A DNA stretch of 64,000 nt from Polyangium spumosum (GTDB lineage Bacteria > Myxococcota_A > Polyangia > Polyangiales > Polyangiaceae). A model generated the notes under the pieces. That model ran no database searches. It was given only the letters and a program-made list of their open reading frames with translations, and was not told where the DNA came from. The position numbers and the translations under genes are program-made. The stretch is taken from NCBI RefSeq assembly GCF_009649845.1, contig NZ_WJIE01000004.1:248001-312000 (forward strand), in the 5' to 3' direction. Positions within the stretch are counted from its first letter, which is position 1. The number at the start of each line of letters is the position of its first letter. This document shows positions 56,744 to 64,000 of the stretch, piece after piece.

Positions 56744-58147
56744 TCACGCCGCCGCGTCCGTTGACTCGTCGGCCTGACCAAGCAGCGCTTCGACAAACTC
56801 GTCGGCGTTGAAGTCGCGCAGCTCGTCGGGACGCTCGCCGATGCCGATGTAGCGCACCGGGAGCGAGTGCTCCGCGCAGATGCCCAGCACGACGCCGCCC
56901 TTCGCCGTGCCGTCGAGCTTCGTCAACACGATGCCCGAGAGCGGCAGCGCCTCCTTGAACATCGCCGCCTGTTGCAGCGCGTTCTGTCCGTTCGTCGCGT
57001 CGAGCACGAGCAGCGTCTCGTGCGGAGCTCCCGGCAGCGCCTTGTCGATCGTGCGCGCGACCTTCTTGAGCTCGTCCATCAGGTTCGTCTTCGTGTGCAA
57101 GCGACCCGCGGTGTCTGCGAGCACGACGTCCGCGCCGATCTCCGCAGCCTTCTGGATCGCGTCGTAGATGACCGCGCCCGGGTTCGCGCCATCCTTGCCG
57201 CTCACGACCTCGCAACCGACGCGCTTGCCCCACACGACGAGCTGCTGCACCGCCGCCGCGCGGAACGTGTCACCCGCGGCGAGCACGACCGTGCGGCCCT
57301 CGGCCTTGAGCTTCGTCGCGAGCTTGCCGATCGTCGTCGTCTTGCCCGCGCCGTTGACGCCCACGAACATCACCACGGTCGGGCGCGCGGGGAACTTGAT
57401 GCCACCGCCGCTGCCACCGAGCAGGTCACGCGCGCGACGACGCAAGGCATCCCAGACGTGCTCGTCCTTGACGAGCTTCTTCTCCTTGATGCCCGTGCGG
57501 ATCTCCTCGAGCAGCGCCTCGGTCGTCTTGACGCCGACGTCGGAGGTCAAGAGCACCTCCTCGATCTGATCGACGAGGCCGGGATCGACCTCGCTGCGGC
57601 CGACGAAGAGCGCCTTCAAGCGACCGAAGAAGCCCTCGCTCTCGCGCGCCTTCGTGAGGCCGCGGCGCAGACCCTCGACGTCCTTCTTGCGCGGAGCCGA
57701 AGGCGCCGGAGGTTCACGCGCCGCGATCGGCTTGATCGCGCCCGCCTCCCCAGCCTTCGGCGCGGCCTCTGCCGCGGGCGTGGGAGCTTGCACCGGCGCA
57801 GGCTCGGGCTGCTTCGCCTCGGGCTGCTTCGCGTCGGGCGCGGGCTCGGGCTGCTTCTCCACGACGGCCGACGCAGGCTCGGCAGCCTTCTTGTCCTCCT
57901 TCTTGGCCTCCTTGGCCTCTTCGACCGGCTTGGCCTTTGCCGGAGCAGCCTGCTTCGGCTCCTCCTTCCCGGGTTTCCCCGCGGCCTTGGCCGGCTCTTC
58001 GCGCTCGGGCGCCTTCTTCTCCGAAAGCTTCTTCGGCTCCGGCGGCGTCTCGAGCTTCTTGGGCGCCTCCGGCTTCTTCCTCGTGAGGAAGAAGGCGACG
58101 AGCGCCACCACGACGAGACCAATGATGACGATGTAGAGGGGGTCCAC
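56744..58147 (-). CDS. ftsY: Signal recognition particle receptor FtsY
   Basis: 467 aa from a GTG at 58147 with GGAG upstream. An N-terminal TM helix (about 4-21) is followed by ~130 residues rich in Lys, Pro, Glu and Ala. The NG domain then has GVNGAGKTTT near 263-272, DTAGRLHTKTNLM, TKLDGTAKGG and the ending GERPDELRDF. FtsY docks SRP-ribosome complexes at the inner membrane. The TM anchor before the A domain is seen in several delta- and actinobacterial FtsY proteins. Promoter TTGACG-16-TATAGT is adjacent. Confidence 0.96.
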   Translation of the reverse strand: MDPLYIVIIGLVVVALVAFFLTRKKPEAPKKLETPPEPKKLSEKKAPEREEPAKAAGKPGKEEPKQAAPAKAKPVEEAKEAKKEDKKAAEPASAVVEKQPEPAPDAKQPEAKQPEPAPVQAPTPAAEAAPKAGEAGAIKPIAAREPPAPSAPRKKDVEGLRRGLTKARESEGFFGRLKALFVGRSEVDPGLVDQIEEVLLTSDVGVKTTEALLEEIRTGIKEKKLVKDEHVWDALRRRARDLLGGSGGGIKFPARPTVVMFVGVNGAGKTTTIGKLATKLKAEGRTVVLAAGDTFRAAAVQQLVVWGKRVGCEVVSGKDGANPGAVIYDAIQKAAEIGADVVLADTAGRLHTKTNLMDELKKVARTIDKALPGAPHETLLVLDATNGQNALQQAAMFKEALPLSGIVLTKLDGTAKGGVVLGICAEHSLPVRYIGIGERPDELRDFNADEFVEALLGQADESTDAAA

Positions 58148-58184
58148 GATGTGCGTTCTCCAGCGGTCGGCGAACTGGTTCGCG

Positions 58185-58212
58185 ACTATATGGGACGGTA
58201 CCCGTACGTCAA
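58185..58212 (-). promoter_or_regulatory. Sigma70-like promoter of ftsY
   Basis: TTGACG (58212-58207), 16-bp spacer, TATAGT (58190-58185); leader about 30 bases. Confidence 0.6.
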
Positions 58213-58275
58213 CGTGTGTGCTCGGCGGCGAGCGCCGACGGAGCGCACGGGTGGGGGGTTCGGGGGCGGCTCACG

Positions 58276-60069
58276 TCATCCTCCCGGCTTTCGGCCGCCC
58301 TTGGGTTCGTCGTTGAGGAGCGACGCTTCGACCCCCTCGTCGACGACGGAGGGGCCGTAAGCGGCGTGCTCGAGGGCCCTCGCCCAGGACTCGATCTCCG
58401 CGTTGTTCGCGCGGAAAGCGGCCCGCCGGACGTGTCCGGGCGTCGGCTCGGGTTGCGTGTCGAAAGGCGCTCCGGTGCGTCGCGCCCATCGCACGAGCCG
58501 ATCGAGCAACGCTCGGCGGCGGGTGATCAGGGCAACGCGCAGCACCCCCGGCGGGGGGAGCGTCTGCTCGTATCTGCTGTGCACCTTCGCCTCGATCACG
58601 AGACGCGCATCGCTGCGGTAGGGCACATCCAGCACGAAGCTGCCGCGCTCGTCGGCCGTCGCGCGCGCGATGACACCGTCACCTTGGAACGCGGGCGCCA
58701 CCACGGCGAGCTGCGCGCCGGCGATCGGAGTTCCATCATGCGCGTCGAGCACCGAGCCACGGTAACCACCCTGCCCGGCCGACGCTCGCACGACCTCGAC
58801 ACCAGCGCGCCCCGAGGGCACGGGATGCTGTTCGTCGTCCTCGTCCTTCTTCGGAGGCATCGGCGCGCGGCGCCAGCCGATGACGATCCACGCCGTCACC
58901 GCCAGCACCACGAGCGCGATCAGGATCTGTCGCGCGATGCCCGGCCCCTTGACGTTCACGTCGACATTCAGGTTCGCCCCGGCCTTGTAGAAGGGCGCGG
59001 CCGGCACGTAGCGCAGCGTGAGTGGTACGACGCCGGCGCGCTCGAGCGCGAACGAAGCGATGACGTGCGCCTTGCCGCCTTGCACCGCCCCCGCGCCCAC
59101 GCTCTCCTTCCCGCGGAGCGCTTCGACCACGCCGCCCGTCACCGGACCTCGCGACGTCGTGACATCCACGTCGATGCCGACGCCATCCTCGGGATCACCC
59201 GTGTCGACGGGATGAGAGAGCTCGAGCCGCACCTCCGCGCGCCGCACGATCGGCTGCGTCGTGGTCGCCTTCGCGAGCGCCGTCGTACCCTCGAAGCGCA
59301 AGCGCAGCTCGCCCGATCCAGGGTCGGGGAACGACGCGGTCGGGATCTCGAAGCGCACGCGCCCGTCGCCGCCGGTCTGCCCCTCTGCGATGCGCGTGCC
59401 GCGCTCGTCCTCGAGCTTGATCGCGAGCCCCTCGCGCCGCGCGGCGCCGGATCGAGGCGACCCGGCGCGATCGACGCGCAGCGACGCCGTGAGCAGGACG
59501 TTCTCGCGATCGAGATCGATCACGTCGGGCGCGGGCTCGAAGCGGAGGATCGTGCGCGCGAGCGGAGCGTCTGCCGTATCGAGTCGGACCACGCTCTCGG
59601 CTGGATCCCTGAGCTCGTCGCCGTCGAAGCGGAGCGTGATCGAGGCCTGCCCGAGCGGCGCGCCGGCGCGCACGCAGAACGCGCCGCGGTCGTCGGTCTG
59701 CACTTCGTACGCGTCCGTGCCCAAGAGCCGAACGGACCGCCGCGACCGCCGCGACGTCGCGTCACACGTCGAGGGCGTCGGCAGGCTGACGGCGGCTCCG
59801 CCCTCTGCGATCGCACGGAGCGTGAGCGTCGCGCCTGCCACGGCGGCCCCTGCGTCGTCGAGCAGCTCGCCGCGCACGATCGTACCGGACGGCTCGACGG
59901 TCGCGGCGGCGCTGATCTGCGCGCCGCCTCGCACCTGGATCCGGATCGTGCCCCCGGATCCTCGTGTCTGCGCCGCGACGGGCGCCGAGAGGAGGAGGAC
60001 GAGCAAGGCGACGAGCGCGCACAGCGGGCGCGACGAGGCTCTCGCCTGGGCACCTCGGCTGCGGGACAT
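58276..60069 (-). CDS. Exported/membrane protein with carboxypeptidase-regulatory-like domains
   Basis: 597 aa from the ATG at 60069, preceded by GGAAGGGG. A cleavable signal peptide (to VAAQ, ~34) is followed by at least three beta-sandwich domains of the carboxypeptidase-regulatory or big-Ig type (GTIVRGELLDDAGAAVAGAT, GRVRFEIPTASF). A TM helix near 420 (RQILIALVVLAVTAWIVIGW) is followed by RRAP and a cytoplasmic part. That part contains another regulatory-type unit (SVLDAHDGTPIAGAQLAVVA) and a basic C-terminus. A mixed extracytoplasmic/cytoplasmic topology is thus likely. No enzymatic motif; the family is unknown to me. Ends 130 bp from ftsY. Confidence 0.8.
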   Translation of the reverse strand: MSRSRGAQARASSRPLCALVALLVLLLSAPVAAQTRGSGGTIRIQVRGGAQISAAATVEPSGTIVRGELLDDAGAAVAGATLTLRAIAEGGAAVSLPTPSTCDATSRRSRRSVRLLGTDAYEVQTDDRGAFCVRAGAPLGQASITLRFDGDELRDPAESVVRLDTADAPLARTILRFEPAPDVIDLDRENVLLTASLRVDRAGSPRSGAARREGLAIKLEDERGTRIAEGQTGGDGRVRFEIPTASFPDPGSGELRLRFEGTTALAKATTTQPIVRRAEVRLELSHPVDTGDPEDGVGIDVDVTTSRGPVTGGVVEALRGKESVGAGAVQGGKAHVIASFALERAGVVPLTLRYVPAAPFYKAGANLNVDVNVKGPGIARQILIALVVLAVTAWIVIGWRRAPMPPKKDEDDEQHPVPSGRAGVEVVRASAGQGGYRGSVLDAHDGTPIAGAQLAVVAPAFQGDGVIARATADERGSFVLDVPYRSDARLVIEAKVHSRYEQTLPPPGVLRVALITRRRALLDRLVRWARRTGAPFDTQPEPTPGHVRRAAFRANNAEIESWARALEHAAYGPSVVDEGVEASLLNDEPKGGRKPGG

Positions 60070-60398
60070 CCCCTTCCTATATGCGGGAACTCCCCGCGCG
60101 ACCAGCGCTTCTGCTGCGGCATCGTCAATGCCTGCCGTTGAAGCGAGTTCGGGCGAGGCCCGTCCAAGTCTCCACGGTTCCTCCGCGCCTCGTAGCCGCG
60201 GCGGATCTCGGCGACCGAGGTCACTCCACGTCCCCCCGGGGCGGAGCGACCTGCATCGTGCCGCTTTGCGTCGAGGCACGGGAGAGGTGCAGGATGAAGA
60301 TGACGACGGGTGATCGCGTGATCGAGAACTCCACGACCGTTGATTCGGATCGAGCTCCCTCCATTCGCACGCGGACCTCGTGTATCTTCGGACCTCGA
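60070..60398. other. Divergent intergenic region
   Basis: 329 bp between start codons of the genes at 60069 (minus) and 60399 (plus). I found no promoter pair with acceptable spacing and no RNA-like structure of note. Confidence 0.5.
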
Positions 60399-61202
60399 AT
60401 GCGAAAGAGCGTCCCCGTCGTCGCGGCCCTCTCGTTGTTCGTGCTCACCCCCGAGGTCGTGCGAGCCGATCCTCGCACCGGTTATCTCGTCCAGCAGCTC
60501 AAGACGAGCGACGACTTCCGCGTGCGGACGCAGGCAGCGCTCGCGCTCGGCGCTTCGGGGGACGACGCCGCCGTCAAGCCTCTCTGCGACGCGCTCGCGG
60601 ACGGCAACGAGTCGGTGAAGGTCGCCGCGGCGGCCGCGCTCGGCAAGCTCGGCAAGCCCGCGGGCCTGCCGTGCCTGCAGGCGGCGCTCAAGAAGGAGAA
60701 GGGCGGCTCCACGAAGACGCAGATGCAGAAGTCGATCGACACGCTGAAGAGCGGCGGCGTGTCTGCACCTCCACCGCCCGGCCCCGACGCGAAGTACTAC
60801 GTGGCGATCGAGATCTCGAACAAGACGAAGCGACCCGCGGCCGAGGTCGAGGCGATCGTGCGCTCGGCGATGCAGTCGAAGCTCCTCGGCAAGGCCGGTT
60901 ATGCCGTCGCGCCGAAGGGCGAGAAGCCTGCACAAGGCGGCAAGGTCGTCAACTCGAAAAAGCTGAAGGGTTTTTATCTCATCGCCAGCGTCGAGCCGCC
61001 GGTCTACGAGAACGGGAACCTCACGCAGATCGTGCGCGTGAGTATGTGGACGTACCCGGGCAAGGCGCTGCAAGGCGAGTTTTCGCCGAAGCTCACGCAA
61101 TCCGACACGCCCAAGACCGACGTGCAGAGCGAGAACGTGCTCATGAAGATGTGCGTGGAGAACGCCATCGACAGCTTTGCGAAGGTCGTCGCGTCGATGT
61201 GA
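60399..61202 (+). CDS. Exported HEAT-repeat protein
   Basis: 267 aa from the ATG at 60399. Signal peptide to VRAD (~21). Residues ~25-110 carry HEAT/PBS-lyase-type repeats (TSDDFRVRTQAALALGASGD, ESVKVAAAAALGKLGKP). The C-terminal half is a distinct alpha/beta domain (KYYVAIEISNKTKRP, EAIVRSAMQSKLLGK, FYLIASVEPPVYEN) with one Cys near the end. Function unknown. It is followed after ~90 bp by the HAMP-type gene. Confidence 0.82.
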   Translation: MRKSVPVVAALSLFVLTPEVVRADPRTGYLVQQLKTSDDFRVRTQAALALGASGDDAAVKPLCDALADGNESVKVAAAAALGKLGKPAGLPCLQAALKKEKGGSTKTQMQKSIDTLKSGGVSAPPPPGPDAKYYVAIEISNKTKRPAAEVEAIVRSAMQSKLLGKAGYAVAPKGEKPAQGGKVVNSKKLKGFYLIASVEPPVYENGNLTQIVRVSMWTYPGKALQGEFSPKLTQSDTPKTDVQSENVLMKMCVENAIDSFAKVVASM

Positions 61203-61293
61203 TATCGCAGCGAGGGGGAGCGGATCCGGCGCGCCGCCCCTCCTCATGGGCAAACAACTCGCGCCGTTGCAACAGACGCGCAAGGTCCCCCCG

Positions 61294-62130
61294 ATGAGCG
61301 AGGCTTCTGGCTCCGTCAACACGCCCTCCGCCACGAGCGGCCGCGAGCAGCGCCGCATCCGTAACTTCCTCCTCGACAAGCGCTTCCAGCTCAAATACGC
61401 GGGGTACCTCGCGGCGATCGCGCTCGTCGTTTCTGCTCTCCTCGGCGTGGTCCTCTGGTGGACGAGCAACAAGCTGATCGATCAGAGCCGGCAGGCCGTC
61501 GTGCAGCAAAAGGCGCTCGTCACGCAAGGACAGGAGACCGTCAAGCGCGGCCAGCTCGCGCTCGCCGAGCGGAAGAAGAACGACGAGCTCGTCAAGATGA
61601 ACATCGCGAAGGCGTACGAGGACTCGCCCGAGCTCGCGAAGCAGTTCAGCAAGGACGCGGAGAGCGACGGGGCGAAGCTCAAGGAAGAACAAGCGAGCCT
61701 CGAGAAGGACGCCGACTCCTTGAAGCAGCAGGCCGCCGAGCTCGAGCGTCAGGCCGCCGCGGTGGAGACCCAGCAGCGCAACCTGATCGTCGGCCTCGTG
61801 CTCGCGCTCGGCTTGCTCGTCGCGTGCATCTGGATCGCGGGCATCGTCGTCACGCACAAGATCGCGGGCCCCGTCTTCAAGATGAAGCGCATGTTCAGTC
61901 GCGTCGGCGAGGGACACCTCGCCCTGCACGAGCGCCTGCGCAAGGGCGACGAGATGCAGGACTTCTTCGAGTCGTTCGATCAGATGCTCGGCAACCTGCG
62001 CGCGCAGAAGCAGCGCGAGATCGCGCAGATCGACGAAGTGATCACGCGCATGGAGGCGGACGCTTCGAGCGACGGCGTGGCGACGTTGAAGAAGCTGCGC
62101 GCCGAGATGCAGGCCCAGGTCGACGGCTGA
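61294..62130 (+). CDS. Two-TM protein with periplasmic coiled coil and HAMP domain
   Basis: 278 aa from the ATG at 61294 (ATG at 61246 would add 16). TM1 ~34-55 and TM2 ~165-185 enclose a ~110-residue periplasmic coiled coil (LKEEQASLEKDADSLKQQAA). After TM2 comes a HAMP-like linker (THKIAGPVFKMKRMFSRVGEG, quoted in part: HKIAGPVFKMKRMFSRVGEG) and a short helical end. There is no kinase, cyclase or methyl-accepting domain, so it is a signal-transducing fragment or scaffold. Partners unknown. Confidence 0.82.
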   Translation: MSEASGSVNTPSATSGREQRRIRNFLLDKRFQLKYAGYLAAIALVVSALLGVVLWWTSNKLIDQSRQAVVQQKALVTQGQETVKRGQLALAERKKNDELVKMNIAKAYEDSPELAKQFSKDAESDGAKLKEEQASLEKDADSLKQQAAELERQAAAVETQQRNLIVGLVLALGLLVACIWIAGIVVTHKIAGPVFKMKRMFSRVGEGHLALHERLRKGDEMQDFFESFDQMLGNLRAQKQREIAQIDEVITRMEADASSDGVATLKKLRAEMQAQVDG

Positions 62131-62203
62131 CGTCTCGCGCTTCTCGAGCGGCGTCGCCGTCCTGCCGAAGGATCACGCGACGCCGCGCGAAGCGTGTTTC
62201 CCC

Positions 62204-62656
62204 TCAGAACGCTGCCTTGATGTGCTCGACGAGCGGCTCGCCTTCGGGCGTGAACACGACGGCAACAGCGTCGAAGCGCATGCGCTCGATCGCCTCGTCG
62301 CGCGCGAACTTCGAGATCCAGAGCCGCTGTCCAGCGAGGCGCAAGCGCGCGCGTTTCCGTGCGTCGATGCTGTCGAGCGCGCGCTGATAACTCCGAGGGC
62401 CACGCGTGCGCACCTCGACGACCACGATCACGGCGCCGTCGCGGACGAGCAGATCGATCTCGGCGCGACCCACGCGCACGTTGCGGCCGAGGATCGTGTT
62501 GCCCATGCGAACGAAATGATCGGCGGCTGCGTCCTCGGCGCGCGCACCTGCGCGATGGCGCGCATCACGCGGGGGGAGAGCTCGGACGTGAGGTGAAGGA
62601 GAGCGCGCCGAGGAAGAGGCGGGCGGGGGGCGAGGGAGACGAGGAGGACGCGTCAC
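62204..62656 (-). CDS. YraN/UPF0102-family endonuclease-like protein
   Basis: 150 aa from a GTG at 62656; the start could be later. The PD-(D/E)XK-type core has Glu66 and Asp68 (RAEIDLL) and Glu81 in VVVEVR, then a basic helix (RKRARLRLAGQRLW). UPF0102 proteins are often near processing and Holliday-junction genes, but not here. N-terminal 30 residues are Pro/Arg/Ser-rich and may not be translated. Confidence 0.82.
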   Translation of the reverse strand: MTRPPRLPRPPPASSSARSPSPHVRALPPRDARHRAGARAEDAAADHFVRMGNTILGRNVRVGRAEIDLLVRDGAVIVVVEVRTRGPRSYQRALDSIDARKRARLRLAGQRLWISKFARDEAIERMRFDAVAVVFTPEGEPLVEHIKAAF

Positions 62657-62679
62657 GGGCGCGCGCGTCGCGGCTCGTC

Positions 62680-63339
62680 TCAGCTATCGGTGGTGAAACC
62701 GACGCCCTTGCACTGGGTCGCGTTGTAGTGACCCTTGACGGTGCCGCAGGAGCCTTCGGTGACGAACTTCGTGTCCTGCTTGATGCAGTACTTGCCGGTG
62801 AGCTGCTTGTCGCCGAGGCCCACGTCGGGACGGATCTCCTCGCAGGTGTAGCCGGTCGGGCACTCGCAGAAGTTGAAGTTCGGATCGGGGTCCGCGCCCT
62901 CGGCGACGCCGCAGCGGCACGAGCAGTACACGGCCTGCGCGGCGTCACGCTGCGAGTCTTCCGCGCACTGGCCGCAGACCTCGGCCTCGACGACCGTGTC
63001 GGTGCCGGGGACGCAGCAGGCCTTGTTCGCGTCGTCCGGCCCGGAGGTGGACGTCTGGCAGCCGCCCGTGGCGGTCCCGCCGGTCGTGGGCTTCGTTTGC
63101 CCGTAGGGGCAGCTCACGCGGCCCTGGAAGTGGTTCACGAGGCAGATACGGGTCTGGCACTGGAAGGAGCGCGACTCGATGTTCTCCTCGGTCACTTTGA
63201 AGCCGGCGAAGTCGGTTTTGTACTCGTCCTCGGGGATGCAGGGGTCGCCGACGCCGCCGCTCTGACAGGCGACCGGGAGGCCGCCCAGGGCGAGTACGCT
63301 GATCAGACCAAGCATGCCGGACAGGATCGAACGGGTCAT
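62680..63339 (-). CDS. Cys-rich lipoprotein, unknown
   Basis: 219 aa from the ATG at 63339, with AAGGAG nine bases upstream. Signal peptide with lipobox PVAC (Cys25). The mature protein has about 20 Cys in clusters (CQTRICLV, CCVPG, CSCRCG, CECPTGYTCEE), with an EGF- or follistatin-like spacing. It is likely an extracellular disulfide-rich protein of the outer membrane. A promoter candidate is at 63449-63478. Function unknown. Confidence 0.8.
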   Translation of the reverse strand: MTRSILSGMLGLISVLALGGLPVACQSGGVGDPCIPEDEYKTDFAGFKVTEENIESRSFQCQTRICLVNHFQGRVSCPYGQTKPTTGGTATGGCQTSTSGPDDANKACCVPGTDTVVEAEVCGQCAEDSQRDAAQAVYCSCRCGVAEGADPDPNFNFCECPTGYTCEEIRPDVGLGDKQLTGKYCIKQDTKFVTEGSCGTVKGHYNATQCKGVGFTTDS

Positions 63340-63901
63340 CAGATCGTGCTCCTTGGGCCGGGGCGCCCCTGCTCCATGCGGGGCGCGCGAGCGCGACGCG
63401 CCGCCCGCGTCCACGTCGCGGACTCAGCGAACGACGCCAGCAGCGTGGACGCTAATCGAAGGGGAGACGGACCGTCAACCTCTCGATGCACGCCGTGATG
63501 GACTGCCGCCGGTTTTCGACGGACGGCCGCCGGTCGGCGCCCCGGGGGGGTCGGTCCGGGTGGACCCGCGATCGAGCCGAGAGCCCGAGAGTCCCTTGGC
63601 GGGTCGAAGGCGAGCCCCAAGGCACTCCCTGGAGAGGTGTCGGAAGCAGCACCAGGACTCGTGCTGCTTCAAAACCCGCCGCTTGACAAGCCAACCGTCA
63701 TAATTTTACCATCCGCGGCCAGACGTAAGTATCCGCTGATTCTCATTGAAGTTTTTGGTCATCGCTCCCGGTACACGACACGCGGGGAGCCGCGACTGCG
63801 AAGGGCCCCGTCCACTGCGGATCAAGCAGCTAACGAACGGTATCTGGGCCGGTTCGGGTCGCCTTCATCGACCTCAACCTCCGAACGACGAGGAACGACG
63901 A
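63340..63901. other. Large divergent intergenic region, partly AT-richer
   Basis: 562 bp between two start codons pointing apart. It holds a promoter-like pair at 63449-63478 facing left and an AT-rich stretch (63675-63760) with TTGACA at 63683-63688 but no proper -10. Short frames inside are shadows. Confidence 0.55.
63449..63478 (-). promoter_or_regulatory. Possible promoter of the Cys-rich lipoprotein gene
   Basis: TTGACG (63478-63473), 18-bp spacer, TAGCGT (63454-63449); leader about 100 bases. Confidence 0.4.
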
Positions 63902-64000
63902 ATGCGGAAAGGGCTGGCTACTCTCTGTCTTCTTGCTTCTGCCATGCTCGTGGCGCCGACCGCCTGGGCCCAAAAGGGCCCGGCGCCGACGGCGAAGGCT
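63902..64000 (+). CDS. Start of an exported protein, 3' truncated
   Basis: Only 33 codons lie in the window. The ATG at 63902 follows GAGGAACGACGA. A basic start (MRKG), a hydrophobic core and a cleavage site AWAQK form a clean signal peptide, then an Ala/Pro/Lys-rich mature start. The protein continues past the window edge; identity unknown. Confidence 0.75.
   Translation, partial: MRKGLATLCLLASAMLVAPTAWAQKGPAPTAKA

Overview
The window is about 64 kb of very GC-rich bacterial DNA and reads like a myxobacterial (Polyangiales/Sorangium-type) chromosome. The evidence is the codon bias, many Pro/Ala-rich secreted proteins, TPR and AgmX/PglI-type C-terminal domains, a single-chain Ser/Thr kinase-GAF-sigma54 activator, thrombospondin type 3 repeats, and two outer-membrane barrels of a type common in myxobacteria. 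This assignment comes from gene content only. I saw no rRNA, tRNA, CRISPR array, transposase or prophage gene.

Layout. 1-7.6 kb: the end of a polytopic membrane protein, the GTPase pair era-der (ATGA overlap), a large GT39-type glycosyltransferase and a PilZ protein. 7.7-11.2 kb (minus strand): an ECF sigma factor, a membrane-bound zinc-finger anti-sigma factor and a lipoprotein. 11.5-26.1 kb (plus strand): a long run of envelope genes. It holds a Pro-rich exported protein, two large exported TPR proteins, a TPR lipoprotein, two small proteins and a one-pass protein with an FHA-like N-terminus and an AgmX/PglI C-terminus. These are followed by a coiled-coil exported protein, a beta-barrel and a Wza-like polysaccharide export lipoprotein. 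The TPR/lipoprotein/small/AgmX order resembles the gltD-gltE-gltF-gltG part of the Myxococcus gliding machinery, but no AglRQS motor genes are present.

26.1-43.5 kb: a PPC (DUF296) protein coupled to an OmpA-family protein; maf and a second GT39-like protein; a DUF4351-type protein; rluD; a SUKH-like protein; a flippase-like membrane protein with a tiny TM protein; an SDR dehydrogenase; a TonB-like protein; a YbjN-like protein; and a haem-copper oxidase assembly group (cupredoxin-like lipoprotein, ctaB, DUF420, SCO1). 43.5-53.2 kb (minus strand): the 1404-residue kinase/sigma54 regulator, a DUF3105 lipoprotein, a c-haem lipoprotein that appears to start at CTG inside the stop of an 84-aa gene, and a 13-haem cytochrome coupled to a porin-like barrel. 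53.4-64 kb: a HEAT protein, two outer-membrane barrels, ftsY, a carboxypeptidase-regulatory-like membrane protein, a second HEAT protein, a HAMP-type membrane protein, a YraN nuclease-like protein, a Cys-rich lipoprotein and the start of a new exported protein.

Many genes are tightly coupled: ATGA, GTGA or CTGA overlaps occur at nine or more junctions. Several promoter-like sites match sigma70 consensus with an unusually frequent 18-bp spacer. Two sites (upstream of the sigma gene and of the AgmX-type gene) share an ECF-like GAACTT-N15-GTC pattern. All family assignments are from reading motifs; no database search was run.
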